The notes: generated by a model not told the origin, from the letters alone. Positions 9,700 through 21,307 are shown, counted from the stretch's first letter. The stretch is 64,000 nucleotides of DNA from Leguminivora glycinivorella (GCF_023078275.1 NC_062976.1:3162001-3226000); one strand, 5' to 3'. Made by a program: numbers and translations.

Positions 9700-10188
9700 G
9701 TACAAACTTTTCGAGAACTGCTGAAAAATGTGCAATTGCACGCTTTGGCGAGAGTTTCAGAAAAATCGTTCTCCCAAGAGAATTACGGAATTTTTTCTAT
9801 TCATATTTCTTGGGGTGTATTAAGAACATTGCAAACTTGAATCTTGTTTCTGTAGCGTGTATTTTTTCTAGTTTCTCTAGCATCCTGCTTAGATATTAAA
9901 AAACATTGTTGCAAAAAAGTTTAACATAAGATAACTAATTAGCTTTCTCTTAGAACAATAATAATACCTACGGTTCTAATTTAATCACTATTGCTCATAT
10001 GATGTGGTTCAACAATATTAATCATTACACAAATGAAGTAACTTTAATCGCTTCGGTTCTGTGAAAAGCATTCCATGAATATCAAGTGGTATTGATTAAA
10101 TGTATTATTATTAAACAAAGGAACCCCATTTACTATACGTACTGCCAGTTTCAATTCAATTAATTATGTTCGGTTTGTGAATTTCACA

Positions 10189-10650
10189 TTACACAAGGTG
10201 AACTCTGCAACGAGTTCAAAAACAACAAAAAAATACCTTTTTCCCCTCACTAGCTCGGAAACACGTGTTTTGTCCAGCGGGTAAAAACGCATTTTATCCA
10301 CTAGTGGGTAAAGTAATTTGACCTTGAATAAAGTCAAATTAACTGCTTTAAAATTGATAAAAGTAGGTGAATCTAGTAATAAAGATGATTTACCACCTGT
10401 GGAACTACTGGAAACAGTGATAAACGCATTTTTTTGCGTTGTAGTTTCCTCGCTATAGTGAGGGGAAAAATTTTGTGTTACACTCGGGTGCAAATGTATT
10501 TTACTTTTAGTGTGTTAAAAAACTCGCAAGTTCAGGATTCTATTCTCGAACCACTCGCTTCGCTCGTGGTTCAACTATGGAATCCTTTCGCTTACTCGTT
10601 TTTCAATTCCACACTCGGCGTTAAAATACAACTTTGCCCCCTTGTGTAAC
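10189..10650. mobile_element. TIR element with ACACAAGG ends
   Basis: The left end TTACACAAGG is inverted at the right end as CCTTGTGTAA. The interior has inverted CCCCTCACTAG / CTATAGTGAGGGG. A 109-codon minus frame inside has no recognisable domain and is rejected as a gene. Confidence 0.5.
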
Positions 10651-10691
10651 TGTTCTATTATTACCTTTGTCGTTTTGTACCTTTTTAGCAG

Positions 10692-10767
10692 GCCTCCATG
10701 GCTAAGTTGCCCATAGGGACTGCTCCGGCAAAGCAGCAGGTCGCAGGTTTGAGTCCTGCCGGAGGTG
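10692..10767 (+). tRNA. tRNA-like sequence, anticodon position GGC
   Basis: Foldable as a tRNA: anticodon stem CTGCT/AGCAG around loop CCGGCAA, T stem GCAGG/CCTGC around TTTGAGT, and an acceptor GCCTCC/GGAGGT with one G-U pair and an A-C mismatch. The D-arm is irregular and position 33 is C rather than U. A TTTTTCC tract follows, as a Pol III terminator would. More likely a tRNA pseudogene or SINE head than a functional alanine tRNA. Confidence 0.4.
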
Positions 10768-10854
10768 TGAATTTTTCCTTTAATTTTAAATAACATTTTT
10801 CCAAAAGTTCATTCAGGCAAACTGTATGTGTAGGTAGGTATTTAGTGCCGATAT

Positions 10855-10973
10855 CCGTTCGGTTCGGATGTAGGGCCGAGTTTCTATAAAGGCGGTATCT
10901 CTGAAATTTGCCTTTGACTTCCTTCCTACATCCGACATAGGATCGGATAATGTGAAAACGCTCTTACATTTCA
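10855..10973. mobile_element. MITE, family M1, flanked by TTA
   Basis: The right end GATCGGATAATGTGAAAACG matches the other M1 copies. The left end is more degraded (GCCGATATCCGTTCGGTTCG). TTA lies on both sides, and the inside shares TTTGCCTTTGA and CCTACATCCGA with the copy at 42200. Confidence 0.6.
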
Positions 10974-11371
10974 CATCCGTCATTTTGTATATTTTATACT
11001 TAGCAATAGCCCCATAGGCATATAAAGTCTGCCGACTGTCAGAACGTCAAACAGGAAAACATATTAGACATAATTTATTAAATCACGCGCCGGCGCTGTC
11101 TAAACATATTGCCTGAATGCAAGAATATTATATACCATGGATATTGCGTGCCGAACATTACGTTGAAGCCAGAAAATTTGACCTTGAATTACGTCACGCC
11201 GGTCTTGCATCTCTTTCTTTAGGGTGTCCATGATTAAGCATACATTAGGGATATCCCGCGGAATTTGACGTATTACGTTTATACGACTGATTAATTTTGT
11301 AACTTATTAAATTCAAATCCGATCAATCGTTTTATCACGAAAGTGAACATCCATCCTCACAAACTCAAAAA

Positions 11372-11511
11372 GTAAGGTACATTAGGGCAATTCCGAAAGT
11401 CGTCTAATTAGGAAAGTCGCATAGAAATCACCATTATTTCCGTCATATCAAGATTCCCCTTTCGGAATTATCTGAACATTTCTGTCATTCGGAATTACTA
11501 ATGCACCTTAC
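11372..11511. mobile_element. Small MITE with GTAAGGTACATTAGGGCAA-type ends
   Basis: The left end GTAAGGTACATTAGGGCAAT and right end ATTACTAATGCACCTTAC form imperfect inverted repeats, with TTCCGAAAG / CTTTCGGAA also mirrored inside. The outermost GTAAGGTAC resembles the M2 family (21814, 36926, 48807). Confidence 0.5.
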
Positions 11512-12018
11512 TAATTTGTCAACCGCCAATAAGGTCCATTTCTATACCACTCTGCAGTTACTTTGCCTTACGCCACAAAATACGGTACAGTTTTTACCAG
11601 TGGTAAACTACTGGGATTTTTTTTTCAGAACCGTTCCAGAATAAGAGCGTGGTGAGTGTTGCAACACGAGGCTTAAAATATAACTTTTCTTTTACTGACA
11701 CCTGTATTTATTAAAAAATGTTTCAGTCACTTTAAACTATCACAATAATATTTTGGTAGTAACTACTGGGAAAACTAATCCCAGTAGCTATCAACCCCCG
11801 GTGTGGTAATTAACAATGTGGGGAAAATCCCAGTAGTTAGGACAGGTAAAAACTTGGTGGTAACTAGTGGGAATAGCCACAAAAATATAAGGGAAGTATT
11901 TGTCAATGGGGAAATAATGAAATACTAGGACGTTTTAAAACAGTATCTTTATTTTTAAGCGCCGCCCCAAATCTCAAGGAAGGTGGTTCTCAATTCGTAC
12001 GTATTTCAATTCTCTTCG

Positions 12019-12020
<2 letters not shown>

Positions 12021-12048
<28 letters not shown>
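12021..12048. repeat. (TA)n microsatellite
   Basis: An uninterrupted TATATA tract of about two dozen bases, followed by a fragment (CGATATCTCCGTCGTTACTG at about 12072) shared with the TIR element at 37992. Confidence 0.8.
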
Positions 12049-12049
<1 letters not shown>

Positions 12050-12129
12050 ATCTCAATTTAATGTTTATGCCACGATATCTCCGTCGTTACTGGACCGATT
12101 TTTAAAATTTCTTTCTGTGTCATAATCTT

Positions 12130-13160
12130 CAGGCTTAAAGTGCAAATCTGCAAATTGTCGAACGCTCTGAAACATTTCCTTTTATCGGTACAATCGACAG
12201 CCAATGCTGCCTCCTTCCTTCATCTTTTGGAACACTGAAAAGTTTAATATTATTCATGTTAATTGTAAAGACATAAACAATAAAGTTGGTATTATTATAC
12301 TGTGATATGAACTATGAACATAGAAACCGTACCAAGTTGATAGATTTAGCTCCATTCAATAAGAGTAAATACCATGCAAGAAAAAAGATTGGTCACCCTA
12401 GTCGTAAAACCACACATAGCATTATTTTTCTTTAAAGGTCATATTTATCGTTCTAAACCTATTCGTGGGAATTTTGATATAATTTGAGACAATGAAAACA
12501 ATATAATGATAAGAACTAACCAAGATTACAAGCAAAATAGCAGAAAATTTATTGCCAGCGAGGTTTATGAACATTTTGGTAAAATAAGTACTTACTTGTG
12601 AAATTTTACGTCGGATTTCGGTTTCCATTTACTTCCACAATGGTTCACTATGCAATACATAGCGCAGAACTTAAGTAAATCGTCGAAAAACGTTTATTTC
12701 GCAAAATAAATATCTGAATCGGTGAATGACTTTTGACAATTCTGACATATCGGGCATATTTTTTTATTATTAGTGTTCCCATAGTACGCAGGAGGTAAAT
12801 ACCGGAGAAATAAGGTTTTTGATTGAGTTTTTTTTCGTATAATACAAAGAAAAATAAGTCAATTTGATTGAAGAATGTTTTATACGTTTTTTTTAGTAAC
12901 TAATCTGGCAATACATTACAGTGTCGGAAAGAGATAGAACATAGGAGTAAAGGTGAATGAACCTGGCTTCAACTCATTGGTCGGCACGCAAAATCCATGG
13001 TATATAATATTCTTGCCTGAATGCAAATCAGAATTGTATGGGAAGTTGTTATTAGTGTGCGGAAATTGCGGAAATCAGTTTTGTCTTGACAAGGCTTGTC
13101 ACATTCTTGATAATACTACCGGCTCCGTTACAACTTTATTATACGTCACATATCAATCAG
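12130..13160. other. Unassigned intronic DNA
   Basis: Only short spurious frames. I see no splice-flanked exon and no terminal repeats. Confidence 0.45.
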
Positions 13161-13164
13161 AGCC

Positions 13165-13509
13165 TTTAGTTTTTGTTATACGCCATGTTTTTATTGAATT
13201 TTGTTAACTTTAAAGGAAGGTGCTTTAGGTCAAATACAATTAATTTCTCTAAGAAACTAGCGTCCTCATTCTTAAGGTTATCGAATTATTAAAAAAATAA
13301 ATTTAATTACTGAACACGTGTGTAGCATCCTTTACCACTTCCACTTCTTTTAAATGTTATTTGTTTTGACATTCACACTAATTAATTCAACTATTATGTA
13401 GGAAAAAATTTTTTTCGAATTTTACGAAAAGCGATTCCTGATAATCCTGATGATGAACCTAACTGCGTGTTGAATTTAAAGGAAAACAAAAATACACACG
13501 GTGTATAAT
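13165..13509 (+). repeat. Dispersed repeat family Q, uninterrupted copy
   Basis: Same order of motifs as 2203-2810, but without the MITE: TTTTTATTGAATTTTGTTAA, CTCTAAGAAACTAGCGTC, CTTAAGGTTATCG, TTATTTGTTTTGACAT and ACACGGTGTATA. It therefore serves as the empty-site control for the insertion at 2362. Confidence 0.55.
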
Positions 13510-13744
13510 GCGTTATTATGTATGTAGATATCGTAAACGTTGTATGTATTTTTAGATGTGTACATTGTGTACATACATACCAGTTAGGTAATACCAGATT
13601 TCTATATATTTTCGGTAACAAAAAAAAAGTTTCATACAAACTACCAGGAACATCTTGGGAAACCTAGGATATTGCTCAGCATGGACTATCAGACTACCAA
13701 TATTGATTTTTTGGGAATTTCTGAATGACTACTTCGTCTAACCT

Positions 13745-13993
13745 AACCAGAAAATTAAAATTTTGAAAAAACCCCCGACCGCGACCTAGTGGACCGATTT
13801 TCATGAAACATGGCTAAGAACACTCCCGACTAACACAGCTTTCAAATAAAAAAAAACTAAATCGAAATCGGTTCATCCGTTCAGGAGCTACGACAGACAG
13901 ACACACACACAGACAGACAAACAGACAGACAGACAGACGGACAGACACATCAAACATCAAACACCCCGTTGTTTTTGCGTCGGGGGTTAAAAA
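13745..13993 (-). repeat. Family P repeat, minus copy
   Basis: Runs from CAGAAAATTAAAATTTTGAA to CGTCGGGGGTTAAAA and contains a (CAGA)n tract at about 13892-13948. It forms an inverted pair with 14160-14395 across a 166 bp gap. Confidence 0.6.
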
Positions 13994-14159
13994 TAGCACT
14001 ATAATAACAGAACGTTCGCTCGTTCAGAAATCAATAAAAATATTCCATGTTGGTCTCCCCATTTCCCCATGAGAGGACACAAAGGGAAGTGTTTATTTGC
14101 GAGAAAGGGCGGCGCGTTATTCCTTTGTACAGTCAGCAAAAATATCAAGGCGTATTTTT

Positions 14160-14395
14160 TAACCCCCGACGCAAAAACGACGGGGTGTTATAAGTTTGAC
14201 GTGTCTGTCTGTGTGTGTGTCTGTCTGTGGCATCGTAGCTCCCGAACGGATGAACCGATTTAGATTTAGTTTTTTTTTTGTCTGAAAGCTGAGTTAGTCT
14301 GGAGTGTTCTTAGCCATGTTTCATGAAAATCGGTCCACTAGGCCGCGGTCGGGGTTTTTTCAAAATTTTAATTTTGTGGTTAGGTTAGTTAAAGG
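14160..14395 (+). repeat. Family P repeat, plus copy
   Basis: Starts TAACCCCCGACGCAAAAACG, has a (GTCT/GT)n tract, GTAGCTCCCGAACGG and CATGAAAATCGGTCCACTA, and ends TTTTGTGGTTAGGTTA. Mirror orientation to the preceding copy. Confidence 0.6.
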
Positions 14396-14515
14396 GTATT
14401 TTTACATTTCTTGAAACTGTGCGAAATGAAAAAGTGTAACTGGAAAAAACCTGAGTAAATAACTTTCATAGCTGGCGGAAATCATCTGGAAATGATAATT
14501 ATCATTTTCTAACAG

Positions 14516-14633
14516 TCCCTTAACCTTCAAATCAAGAGTGAACAGGCATCTTCTGGGCGAGCTCACTCCATCGTAGGCCACGTCTTTGCCCTTGGCTAGT
14601 CTGTGGCCAAGAGTGAGCCCATTTATATAAAAA
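14516..14633 (+). mobile_element. LINE 3-prime end fragment
   Basis: Nearly the same sequence as 868-988, encoding the same C-terminal FKSRVNRHLLGELTPS, then a stop and an A-rich tail. Severely 5-prime truncated. Confidence 0.55.
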
Positions 14634-15193
14634 AAAAGTATTTTCTGACACGTAGAATATAAAAATCAGCCTTGAGAATTTAAGGAACGTCAGTGTTTTT
14701 TTTTATAAAACCTCATAGAAAAAAAATGGCCGACGAGCCGAACTAGCTAGTATGCGGTCCCACAGCGAGCTAGTAAGCTATGAGCTATCTATCGGCTATA
14801 AAAACGAACAAAAGATAAGCACTCCCGTGCAAATAAAAAAAAGGGTAGGCAAAGCATAAACACGTATTTAAATATTACTGGCATATTTTATTTTAATTTA
14901 ATTATTAAACAACAGTTTAACACTTCAATTACCTTCAAATGTGATAACACTTCACCTCAGTGCCGCCCACAGCTGTTTTCTCAACATTATTTTCACAAAT
15001 AAGAACAAAAGTGCAAATCACTATCACAACACATACTGCCATGGACCTCCTATCCCAGCTCAAAAGGAAGTGAACAATATGAAGGACCTATTCAATTCCG
15101 GATGGATACTTTGAGAGCTCCATTTCCACACAGCCTGAAGCACCACCAGCAGTCCGAGATGAATTCAACACTTTCAAGGACTTCATAACAAAG

Positions 15194-15825
15194 ATGCTCT
15201 CGGGCTTGCAGAATCAATTGGACATAGTCTTGAAGACATTGGAGGAGATGGAAACTCGGTCACGGTCCAGCATACTTCTGTTGCATGGTGTCCCGGAGGC
15301 TGAGGGTGAGAGTGTTCTTTCTACAGTGCAGGATATTTTTAAAAATAGGCTGCAGCTAAGCGATCTCACTATTAACTCTTTTGTTAACTGCCACCGACTC
15401 GGTAAAAACAAAGTGGCTTCCAAACCACGGGCAGTACTAATAAAATTTCTCTGCCTCAGAACCAGGGATGCTGTATGGGCTGCAAAGAAACTTTCAAAGG
15501 CTCTGGCTACACTTTATCAGAGTTTTTAACTAATACCCGGCATGCTGTATTTCTTGAAGCCAGGCGTATCTACGGAGTCAAAGGTAGTTGGACTAGTGAT
15601 GGCCGGATTGTTGTTGTGTGTCCAGATGGCTCGCGACATAAAGTTACAACTTTGGTGGAGCTTCGTGCGCTGCCGGTGCCCTCTGGCTCCATTGGAGCAG
15701 ACCCAAAGCCGTCGGGGAGTAAGGCAGCGGAGCTCAATGGTGATCCCGCGCTGCCTAGCCCCGCCAGTGGCTCGACCACCGCTGCGACGCGGAGGGTTCT
15801 TCCAAATCGTGGCGCGAGGAAGTGA
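15194..15825 (+). pseudogene. LINE ORF1 (nucleic-acid chaperone type), frameshifted
   Basis: Two overlapping frames (15194-15529 and 15475-15825) together make one protein that changes frame between about 15475 and 15529, near the AAGAAACTTTC run. The first frame has a coiled-coil-like start (LDIVLKTLEEMETRSRSSIL) and the motifs LLLHGVPE and CHRLGKN. The second continues with EFLTNTRHAVFLEARRIYG and DGRIVVVCPDGS. This layout matches the ORF1 of CR1/Jockey-type LINEs with an RRM-like, RNA-binding core. The true start codon is probably upstream, but a stop intervenes near 15070. A Ser/Pro-rich tail ends the protein. Confidence 0.7.
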
Positions 15826-16447
15826 AGTCTCGTCTATAGTCTCCATCGACGCGACGGCATAGTGATATTTATTATTCTGTTGTATTTTCAGCTAAGTTTG
15901 CATTTATTCTCACTCGCCTTTGCAAGTACTTCGCCCCTATATGTATTCTCCAAATTCCGGATATCACGTCACACTTATTTTATTTTATACTGTATTTTAG
16001 AAGGTTGAACAATATTTACGATTGTAGGGAGTTTGAGGTTGTTCAAAGTAAATGTCACTGCTGTCACTGTCATTGTCCTTTTGACGTAACTTGCGTTCCG
16101 TTGCAACTAATTTTAAGTGTATTTTTCTTGTATTTTCCAGGCTATGTTTTTATTCGTCTGTTCTTCAACATGATTGCAATTTGTTTGTGTGCTTTAAAAT
16201 ATTAATCAATGTATATACTATATAAATTTCTTATCTTTTAGTTTAATATTCAGCTGCTGGCGAGTATTTGAGGTGTGATTTCATTGAGTTCAGTTTTTAT
16301 ATTTTATGCATGCAAGATATTTGACATATTTTAAGTTTATTCGTGTTTTAAACATATGTTTGGTTGTATATATACATATATATTTTTAGCTTAGGAATAC
16401 AATTATATTTATTTTATATACAAGTTGTTTTGCTCTACTTACCGCAG

Positions 16448-19421
16448 ATGTCTGATGTCTTAGATGCAAGCCTTGATAGCGAGTTCTTTTCCTTGTCATC
16501 GTCCAGCCTTTACGATTCTTTTAGCGATGCGTCCGATGTGCCCGATTTGACGGAGAGTTTACATTCCACGTTCGATTCGGCGGGTAAGTGTTTTAACGTT
16601 GTTCATATTAATGCACAAAGTATACCGGCACACTTTCCTGATTTGTTAGCCACCTTCGACATTAAAAACATACACGCAATTCTTATTTCAGAATCGTGGC
16701 TTAAACCCTCATTGCCGTCTACGCTCTATCCACTGCCTGGTTACCGTTTGATTCGAAATGACCGAATTGGCACTAGAGACGGTAATGGCGGCAGCATTGT
16801 TCGCGGCGGTGGTGTTGCCATATATATTAAAGGTGATATAGTATGTCAAGTGATTTCTCAATCTCCCGCAGTCTACTCGAACGCACCGGAATATTTATTT
16901 CTGGAACTCACCCTGCATCATAGCAAAATCCTTCTAGGCGTATTTTACAGCCCCTCTTCAATGGTTAATTATTTTGACATCCTCGAAAATGCTCTAGTTG
17001 ATCTTTCACCTAACTTCGACCATCGTATTATTATGGGGGACTTCAATACGTGTCTCCTAAAGAATGACCACCGTTCTCGCAAGCTTCGCTCACTAGCATC
17101 CTCTCTAAACCTTGAAGTCTTACCCCTCGGCCCCACTCACTTTCCACATAATGGTCCCCCCTCTCTTCTAGATTTAATTTTAACGTCATCTGCTGAAATC
17201 GTGACCTGCCATGGCCAATTCAACGCGCCAGCTTTTTCGAACCACGACCTTATTTTCGCCTCTTTTAGAATTCGTCCTCCCAAAAGGCGTCATAAAATAG
17301 TGTTGCGTAGAAACCTTCGTGACATTGACTTACAGGCTCTTCAAGAAGATCTGAGCAATACTGATTGGTCACCCTTAGAGTTAGCGGACGACATTGAAGT
17401 GAAGCTGGGGACTTTCAACGATGTGTTGCTAGCGATCTTTGACAAGCATGCTCCATTGAAACCCACTCGAGTCAAGCACTACCCTGCGCCATGGCTTACA
17501 GACGAGATTAAGGCTCTCATGGCGAAACGGAATCGCGCCCGCGTTAAACTTCGTAAGGATCCTTCTAGTGCCAATCAGTGTGCATACACCTCCTTGCGCA
17601 ATCGGTGCAATAAATCATGCAGAGATGCTAGGCGTCGTTACATCCACCAGACCATTGATGATTGCCCCCCCAAAAACTGTGGAAATTTCTTAAATCTCTT
17701 GGGGTGGGCAAGAGTCAACAAGATCATGCAGGTAGCCTAGATTTAGAAGCCATAAATCAACACTTTTGTTCCTCCCCGGTCGATCTTGACTCTTCAGTTA
17801 AGCAACGGACATTATCCCGTCTAGCTAATGTTCCTCGGCCAGATTCAGCTTTGTTCCAGTTCCGTCCTATCTCACCGCAAGAGATTCTTGCCATTCTTCG
17901 TACCATAAAAACTAAAGCTGTTGGTGAAGATGGGCTCAGCTTGGCCATGATCATGCTGGTAGCGGATATTATTGCGCCAGTCCTAGCCGGTATAATAAAT
18001 TTTTCTCTTTCTTCTGGCTCTTTCCCTACGTCTTGGAAACTTGCGCATGTGATTCCGCTACCAAAGGTCTCATGTCCTACTTCTTTTTCTCAGTATCGCC
18101 CAATTTCTATTCTTCCAATCCTCTCTAAAGTTATTGAACACTTTGTCAACAATCTTCTCTCTTCTTTTCTTAACAGATACAATCTCTTTAATCCTTTTCA
18201 ATCTGGTTTCCGTCCTGGGCACAGTACTGTTTCTGCTTTAGTCAAACTAACTGACGACTTCCGATTCAATATAGAAAACAAGGAGCTTACGGCTTTGGTC
18301 CTCCTGGATTTCAGTAGTGCTTTCAACTCTGTGGATTTTGATATACTGCTAGCTATTCTTCGTAATCTAAATCTGTCTCCTTCAACTCTTTCCTGGTTTC
18401 GTGGTTATCTTTTGGAAGACGCCAGCGTGTCAAGGTCGAAGACACAGCTTCCTCGTGGCGTGAACTATCTACAGGGGTCCCACAGGGCGGGGTGCTATCC
18501 CCTCTACTTTTCTCGCTTTTCATTGATGGGATAACCAAATCTCTAGTCTCCTCTTATCACCTCTATGCAGATGATTTACAAATCTATTCGGCGGCAAGCA
18601 TTGAGAACTTAGAGTTTTTAATAAGACAAATCAACCAGGATCTCGACTCCATCTGCAACTGGGCATCTTCTTTTGGTCTTATGGTCAACGCAAAGAAGTC
18701 GCAAGCGATTTTGATTGGGAGTCCTCACTTCATCTCCAGGTTGTCAGAAGTGACAGTGCCTAAAATCTTCTTTAATGGAACACACATTCCTTTCTCTCCT
18801 ACCGTCAAGAACTTAGGCATTGTCATCGACCAGACTCTCTCTTGGGTACCCCACATCACTGAAACTAGCAGGAAATTATTTGCTTCTGTGCACTCTCTTC
18901 GACGTCTCCAAAGTTTCCTTCCGATCCACACAAAAGTTATGCTTGCACAATCTCTTCTGATTCCACTTCTGGACTATGCGGATATCGCACTCGTGGATCT
19001 CACTGAAGAATTACTTGATAAGGTCGAACGGCTGCAAAATGTGTGCATTAGATACGTTTTTGGCCTTCGAAAATTTGACCACGTCTCTGCTTTCCGCTCC
19101 CAGCTCAAGTGGCTACCCATCCGTCGTCGTAGGGACATCCATATTCTGTCTCTTCTTTATAATGTTTTGTTTTCTCCATCGTCCCCTCCTTATCTCTCAG
19201 AACGTTTTACATTTTTGGCAGATGGCAGTGGGCACCGGCTTCGTTCCAGTGCGAATCTCACTCTAGGTATCCCACCCCACAAACATCGGTCATATAATAA
19301 TTCGTTTACGGTGTACTCGGTCAAACTGTGGAATACTTTACCACCTCCTCTTCGACAGTGTCAATCGGTCGCATCGCTGAAGGCGAATCTAAAGAAACTG
19401 TGGCTATCGGACGAAAACTGA
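16448..19421 (+). pseudogene. LINE ORF2: endonuclease plus reverse transcriptase, frameshifted
   Basis: Reading begins best at the ATG at 16448 (MSDVLDASL). The first frame, to 17740, holds the apurinic-type endonuclease: HINAQSI, ISESWLKP (catalytic Glu), GVFYSPSS, MGDFNT (catalytic Asp/Asn) and SNHDLI. A frameshift at the C7/A5 run near 17665-17676 moves to the second frame (to 18534), which carries the RT start: YRPISILPILSKVIE, FQSGFRPGHSTVSALVKL and LLDFSSAFNSVD. A second frameshift near 18410-18418 moves to the third frame with LSPLLFSLFIDGI, the catalytic YADD at about 18564 and the thumb, ending at 19421. The retained motifs show a formerly complete pol. Confidence 0.82.
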
Positions 19422-19721
19422 GACAGGGATTGTATGCGGTTTTGTAAGTAGTATATATATATATTTTATATATATTAAATATTTATTGATTATTTATATA
19501 TTTATTAATATATACTGCGTGTTAGACTAAGGAATGAAAAATGTATTGTTATTATTTTGTAGTTTTTGTATTATGTGGATGTCTACCGTCTCAAACTCTC
19601 CCTCAAATGCTCAAAGGTTAACTGGAAGAGATCCCTTAAAGGGATAAGTTCGCCTTTGTACTGAAACTTTTTATTTTAAATATTATGTGCTGTATTATTT
19701 TTCTGTACAATAAAGTGTTTA

Positions 19722-19741
19722 CTTACTTACTTACTTACTTA
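19722..19741 (+). repeat. (TTAC)n LINE tail
   Basis: Five TTAC units directly after AATAAAGTGT and directly before the target duplication CAAATAAAA. Short tandem tails instead of poly(A) are typical of several CR1-group LINEs. Confidence 0.8.
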
Positions 19742-20298
19742 CAAATAAAAGAGACACGGCGATATTGATAGCTCACCGCTGGGCGAGTAACTATAAACAT
19801 CTCCGTGTCTCTTTTATTTACGCGGGTTTGGTTTGCTGAAACTATTGTAATCGGCTGGTGGCCTGTCATCGTAACACATGTCAAAAAAAGAAACTTGGGA
19901 TTGATTATCTTTTGTTCGTTTTTATAGCCGATAGCTCATAGTTTACTAGCTCGCAGAGGGACCAGTGCCTAAACGTGGATACGAACTCTACATTCTCCCA
20001 AAGTTTCATCCTTGTTAAAATTATGCTATACTAGAGTATATAATATCTAGAGTCTTTTACAACTCTAAAGTTATTTTAATTGTTCTTATTTTTTGTATCA
20101 ATTTGTATTATTTTTTTTCACCATTATTTTTTTTTTTAATTTAAAGTAGCTTTTAAATTTTGTTGAATCCGTTTTATTTATTGTAATGTTGACTTGTAAA
20201 AGTGCCCTTGTGGCCTATTACTGAATAAATGTTTTTATGAAGGTCTGGCGGCTCTATTATGAAAAGAAAATAATTTTATACCTAACATTTATTTTGCG

Positions 20299-20490
20299 AA
20301 CCGCCAAGGAGTGGAATGCCCTGCCTGAGTCTGTGTTTCCACATGAGTACAATCCAGGTCTCTTCAAAGCAAGAGTGAACAGGTATCATATAGGTAAGCG
20401 TGCTTCACCGTAGACTGCATAATCACTTACCATCAGGTGTGATCGTGGTCAAACGTCTACCTATTCATACTAAAAAAGCAAAAAAAAAGG
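20299..20490 (+). mobile_element. LINE 3-prime end fragment
   Basis: Frame-read it gives AKEWNALPESVFPHEYNPGL and FKARVNRYHIG, a C-terminus common to insect LINE RTs. It is followed by a 3-prime UTR containing CACTTACCATCAGGTGTGAT and ATTCATACTAAAAA. Same family as 7975-8040. Confidence 0.65.
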
Positions 20491-20774
20491 GTTCAGTTTA
20501 TACATTTGAATTTAACATGTTACTCAACCTGTTTTACAATATTTATTGATTGCAATAATGGATATCAAATCTAATGTTATTAATATGGTATATGACTTTC
20601 CTCTGATAGCTATCGCTTTTGGCAAACAATTATAAACCTTATCCAAACGACTTAAAGACCTTCGACGGATGAACTCGTATCGCGTGTGTAGAAAATGGTT
20701 GGATTGTGTTTCAGAATCACATACAGACATACATTAATCATGTTTAATAAGGATTTCCCCGTTTTGTTAGTAAA

Positions 20775-20861
20775 ATACCTTTTTGCCAAGAGTGGCTCTG
20801 AAACTTAGTATTCATGTGCTCTACCTACCCCTTTATGGGATACTGGCGTGATTATATGTGA
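20775..20861 (+). mobile_element. Family S3 SINE-like repeat, 3-prime fragment
   Basis: Contains TTGCCAAGAGTGGCTCTGAAA, ATGTGCTCTACCTACCCCTT and TATGGGATACTGGCGTGATT, the end of the repeat described at 25287-25534. It is followed directly by a family S2 fragment. Confidence 0.6.
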
Positions 20862-21042
20862 AAACATCGTGAGAAAACCGGACTAATACCAATAAAGTCT
20901 AGTTACCCTTCGGGTTGGAAGGTCAGATGGCAGTCGCTTTCGTAAAACTAGTGTCTACGCCAAATCTTGGGATTAGTTGTCAAAGCGGACCCCAGGCTCC
21001 CATGAGCCGTGGGAAATGCCGGGATAACGCAAGGAGGATGAT
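20862..21042 (+). mobile_element. SINE family S2, 5-prime truncated
   Basis: Carries GAGAAAACCGGACTAATACC, GGTCAGATGGCAGTCGCTTT, CCAAATCTTGGGATTAGTTG, AAAGCGGACCCCAGGCTCCC and the 3-prime end GATAACGCAAGGAGGATGATG. The tRNA-derived head is absent. Full copies: 41649-41971, 44811-45113 and 48459-48764. Confidence 0.75.
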
Positions 21043-21108
21043 GAGGCTTGATTATAATGTATACGTATGTTAGTGAAACTCTTCTTATTAACATGGAAAT
21101 ATAACTTA

Positions 21109-21307
21109 CTAGCTTTTGCCCGAGGCTTCGCTCGCGTTAAATTCGAGAATTGCGGAATGCTTCCTATAAACTTCCACCCTCCATTTTAGGGTAGTGGGGG
21201 GTTAGTAACAGACAAAAAGTAGCGTATGTCACTCTCCATCCGTTTAGCCGTGAAAGACGGACAAACAAACAGCCACACTATTTCCCATTTATAAGAACGG
21301 ATATGGA
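21109..21307 (-). mobile_element. Helitron-like element H1, minus strand
   Basis: On the minus strand it begins TCC and ends with CGCGAGCGAAGCC and a terminal CTAG (the complement lies at 21109-21112). Nearest relatives in this window: 25717, 44337, 46219, 49681, 50737, 51079, 53533. All start TCCATACTAATATTATAAAT or a variant and end in hairpin plus CTAG, with A before and T after. These are the hallmarks of non-autonomous Helitrons. Confidence 0.65.

Larger units (their letters stand above)
14839..19741 (+). mobile_element. Near full-length Jockey/CR1-group LINE, inactivated
   Basis: A 4.9 kb non-LTR retrotransposon bracketed by the target duplication CAAATAAAA (14830-14838 and 19742-19750). 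It has a 5-prime UTR, ORF1, a spacer, ORF2 with apurinic endonuclease and RT, a 3-prime UTR with an AATAAA, and a (TTAC)n tail at 19722-19741. ORF1 has one frameshift and ORF2 at least two, so the copy is dead. Near-complete length is unusual, since most LINE traces in this window are short 3-prime ends. The exact clade within the Jockey/CR1 group needs a tree. Confidence 0.85.
14753..19972. mobile_element. Palindromic DNA element split by a LINE
   Basis: The left arm (14753-14838) and right arm (about 19800-19972) are inverted copies: CTATCGGCTATAAAAACGAA and AACAAAAGATAA on the left mirror TTATCTTTTGTTCG and TTTTTATAGCCGATAG on the right. The inner part TAAAAGAGACACGG is mirrored by CCGTGTCTCTTTTA at 19802-19815. 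Related end sequences occur at 39683-39795 and 56545-56698 (ATCGCTGATAGCTCATCGCT, GCGAGACC). The LINE at 14839-19741 lies in the left arm. Confidence 0.6.
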
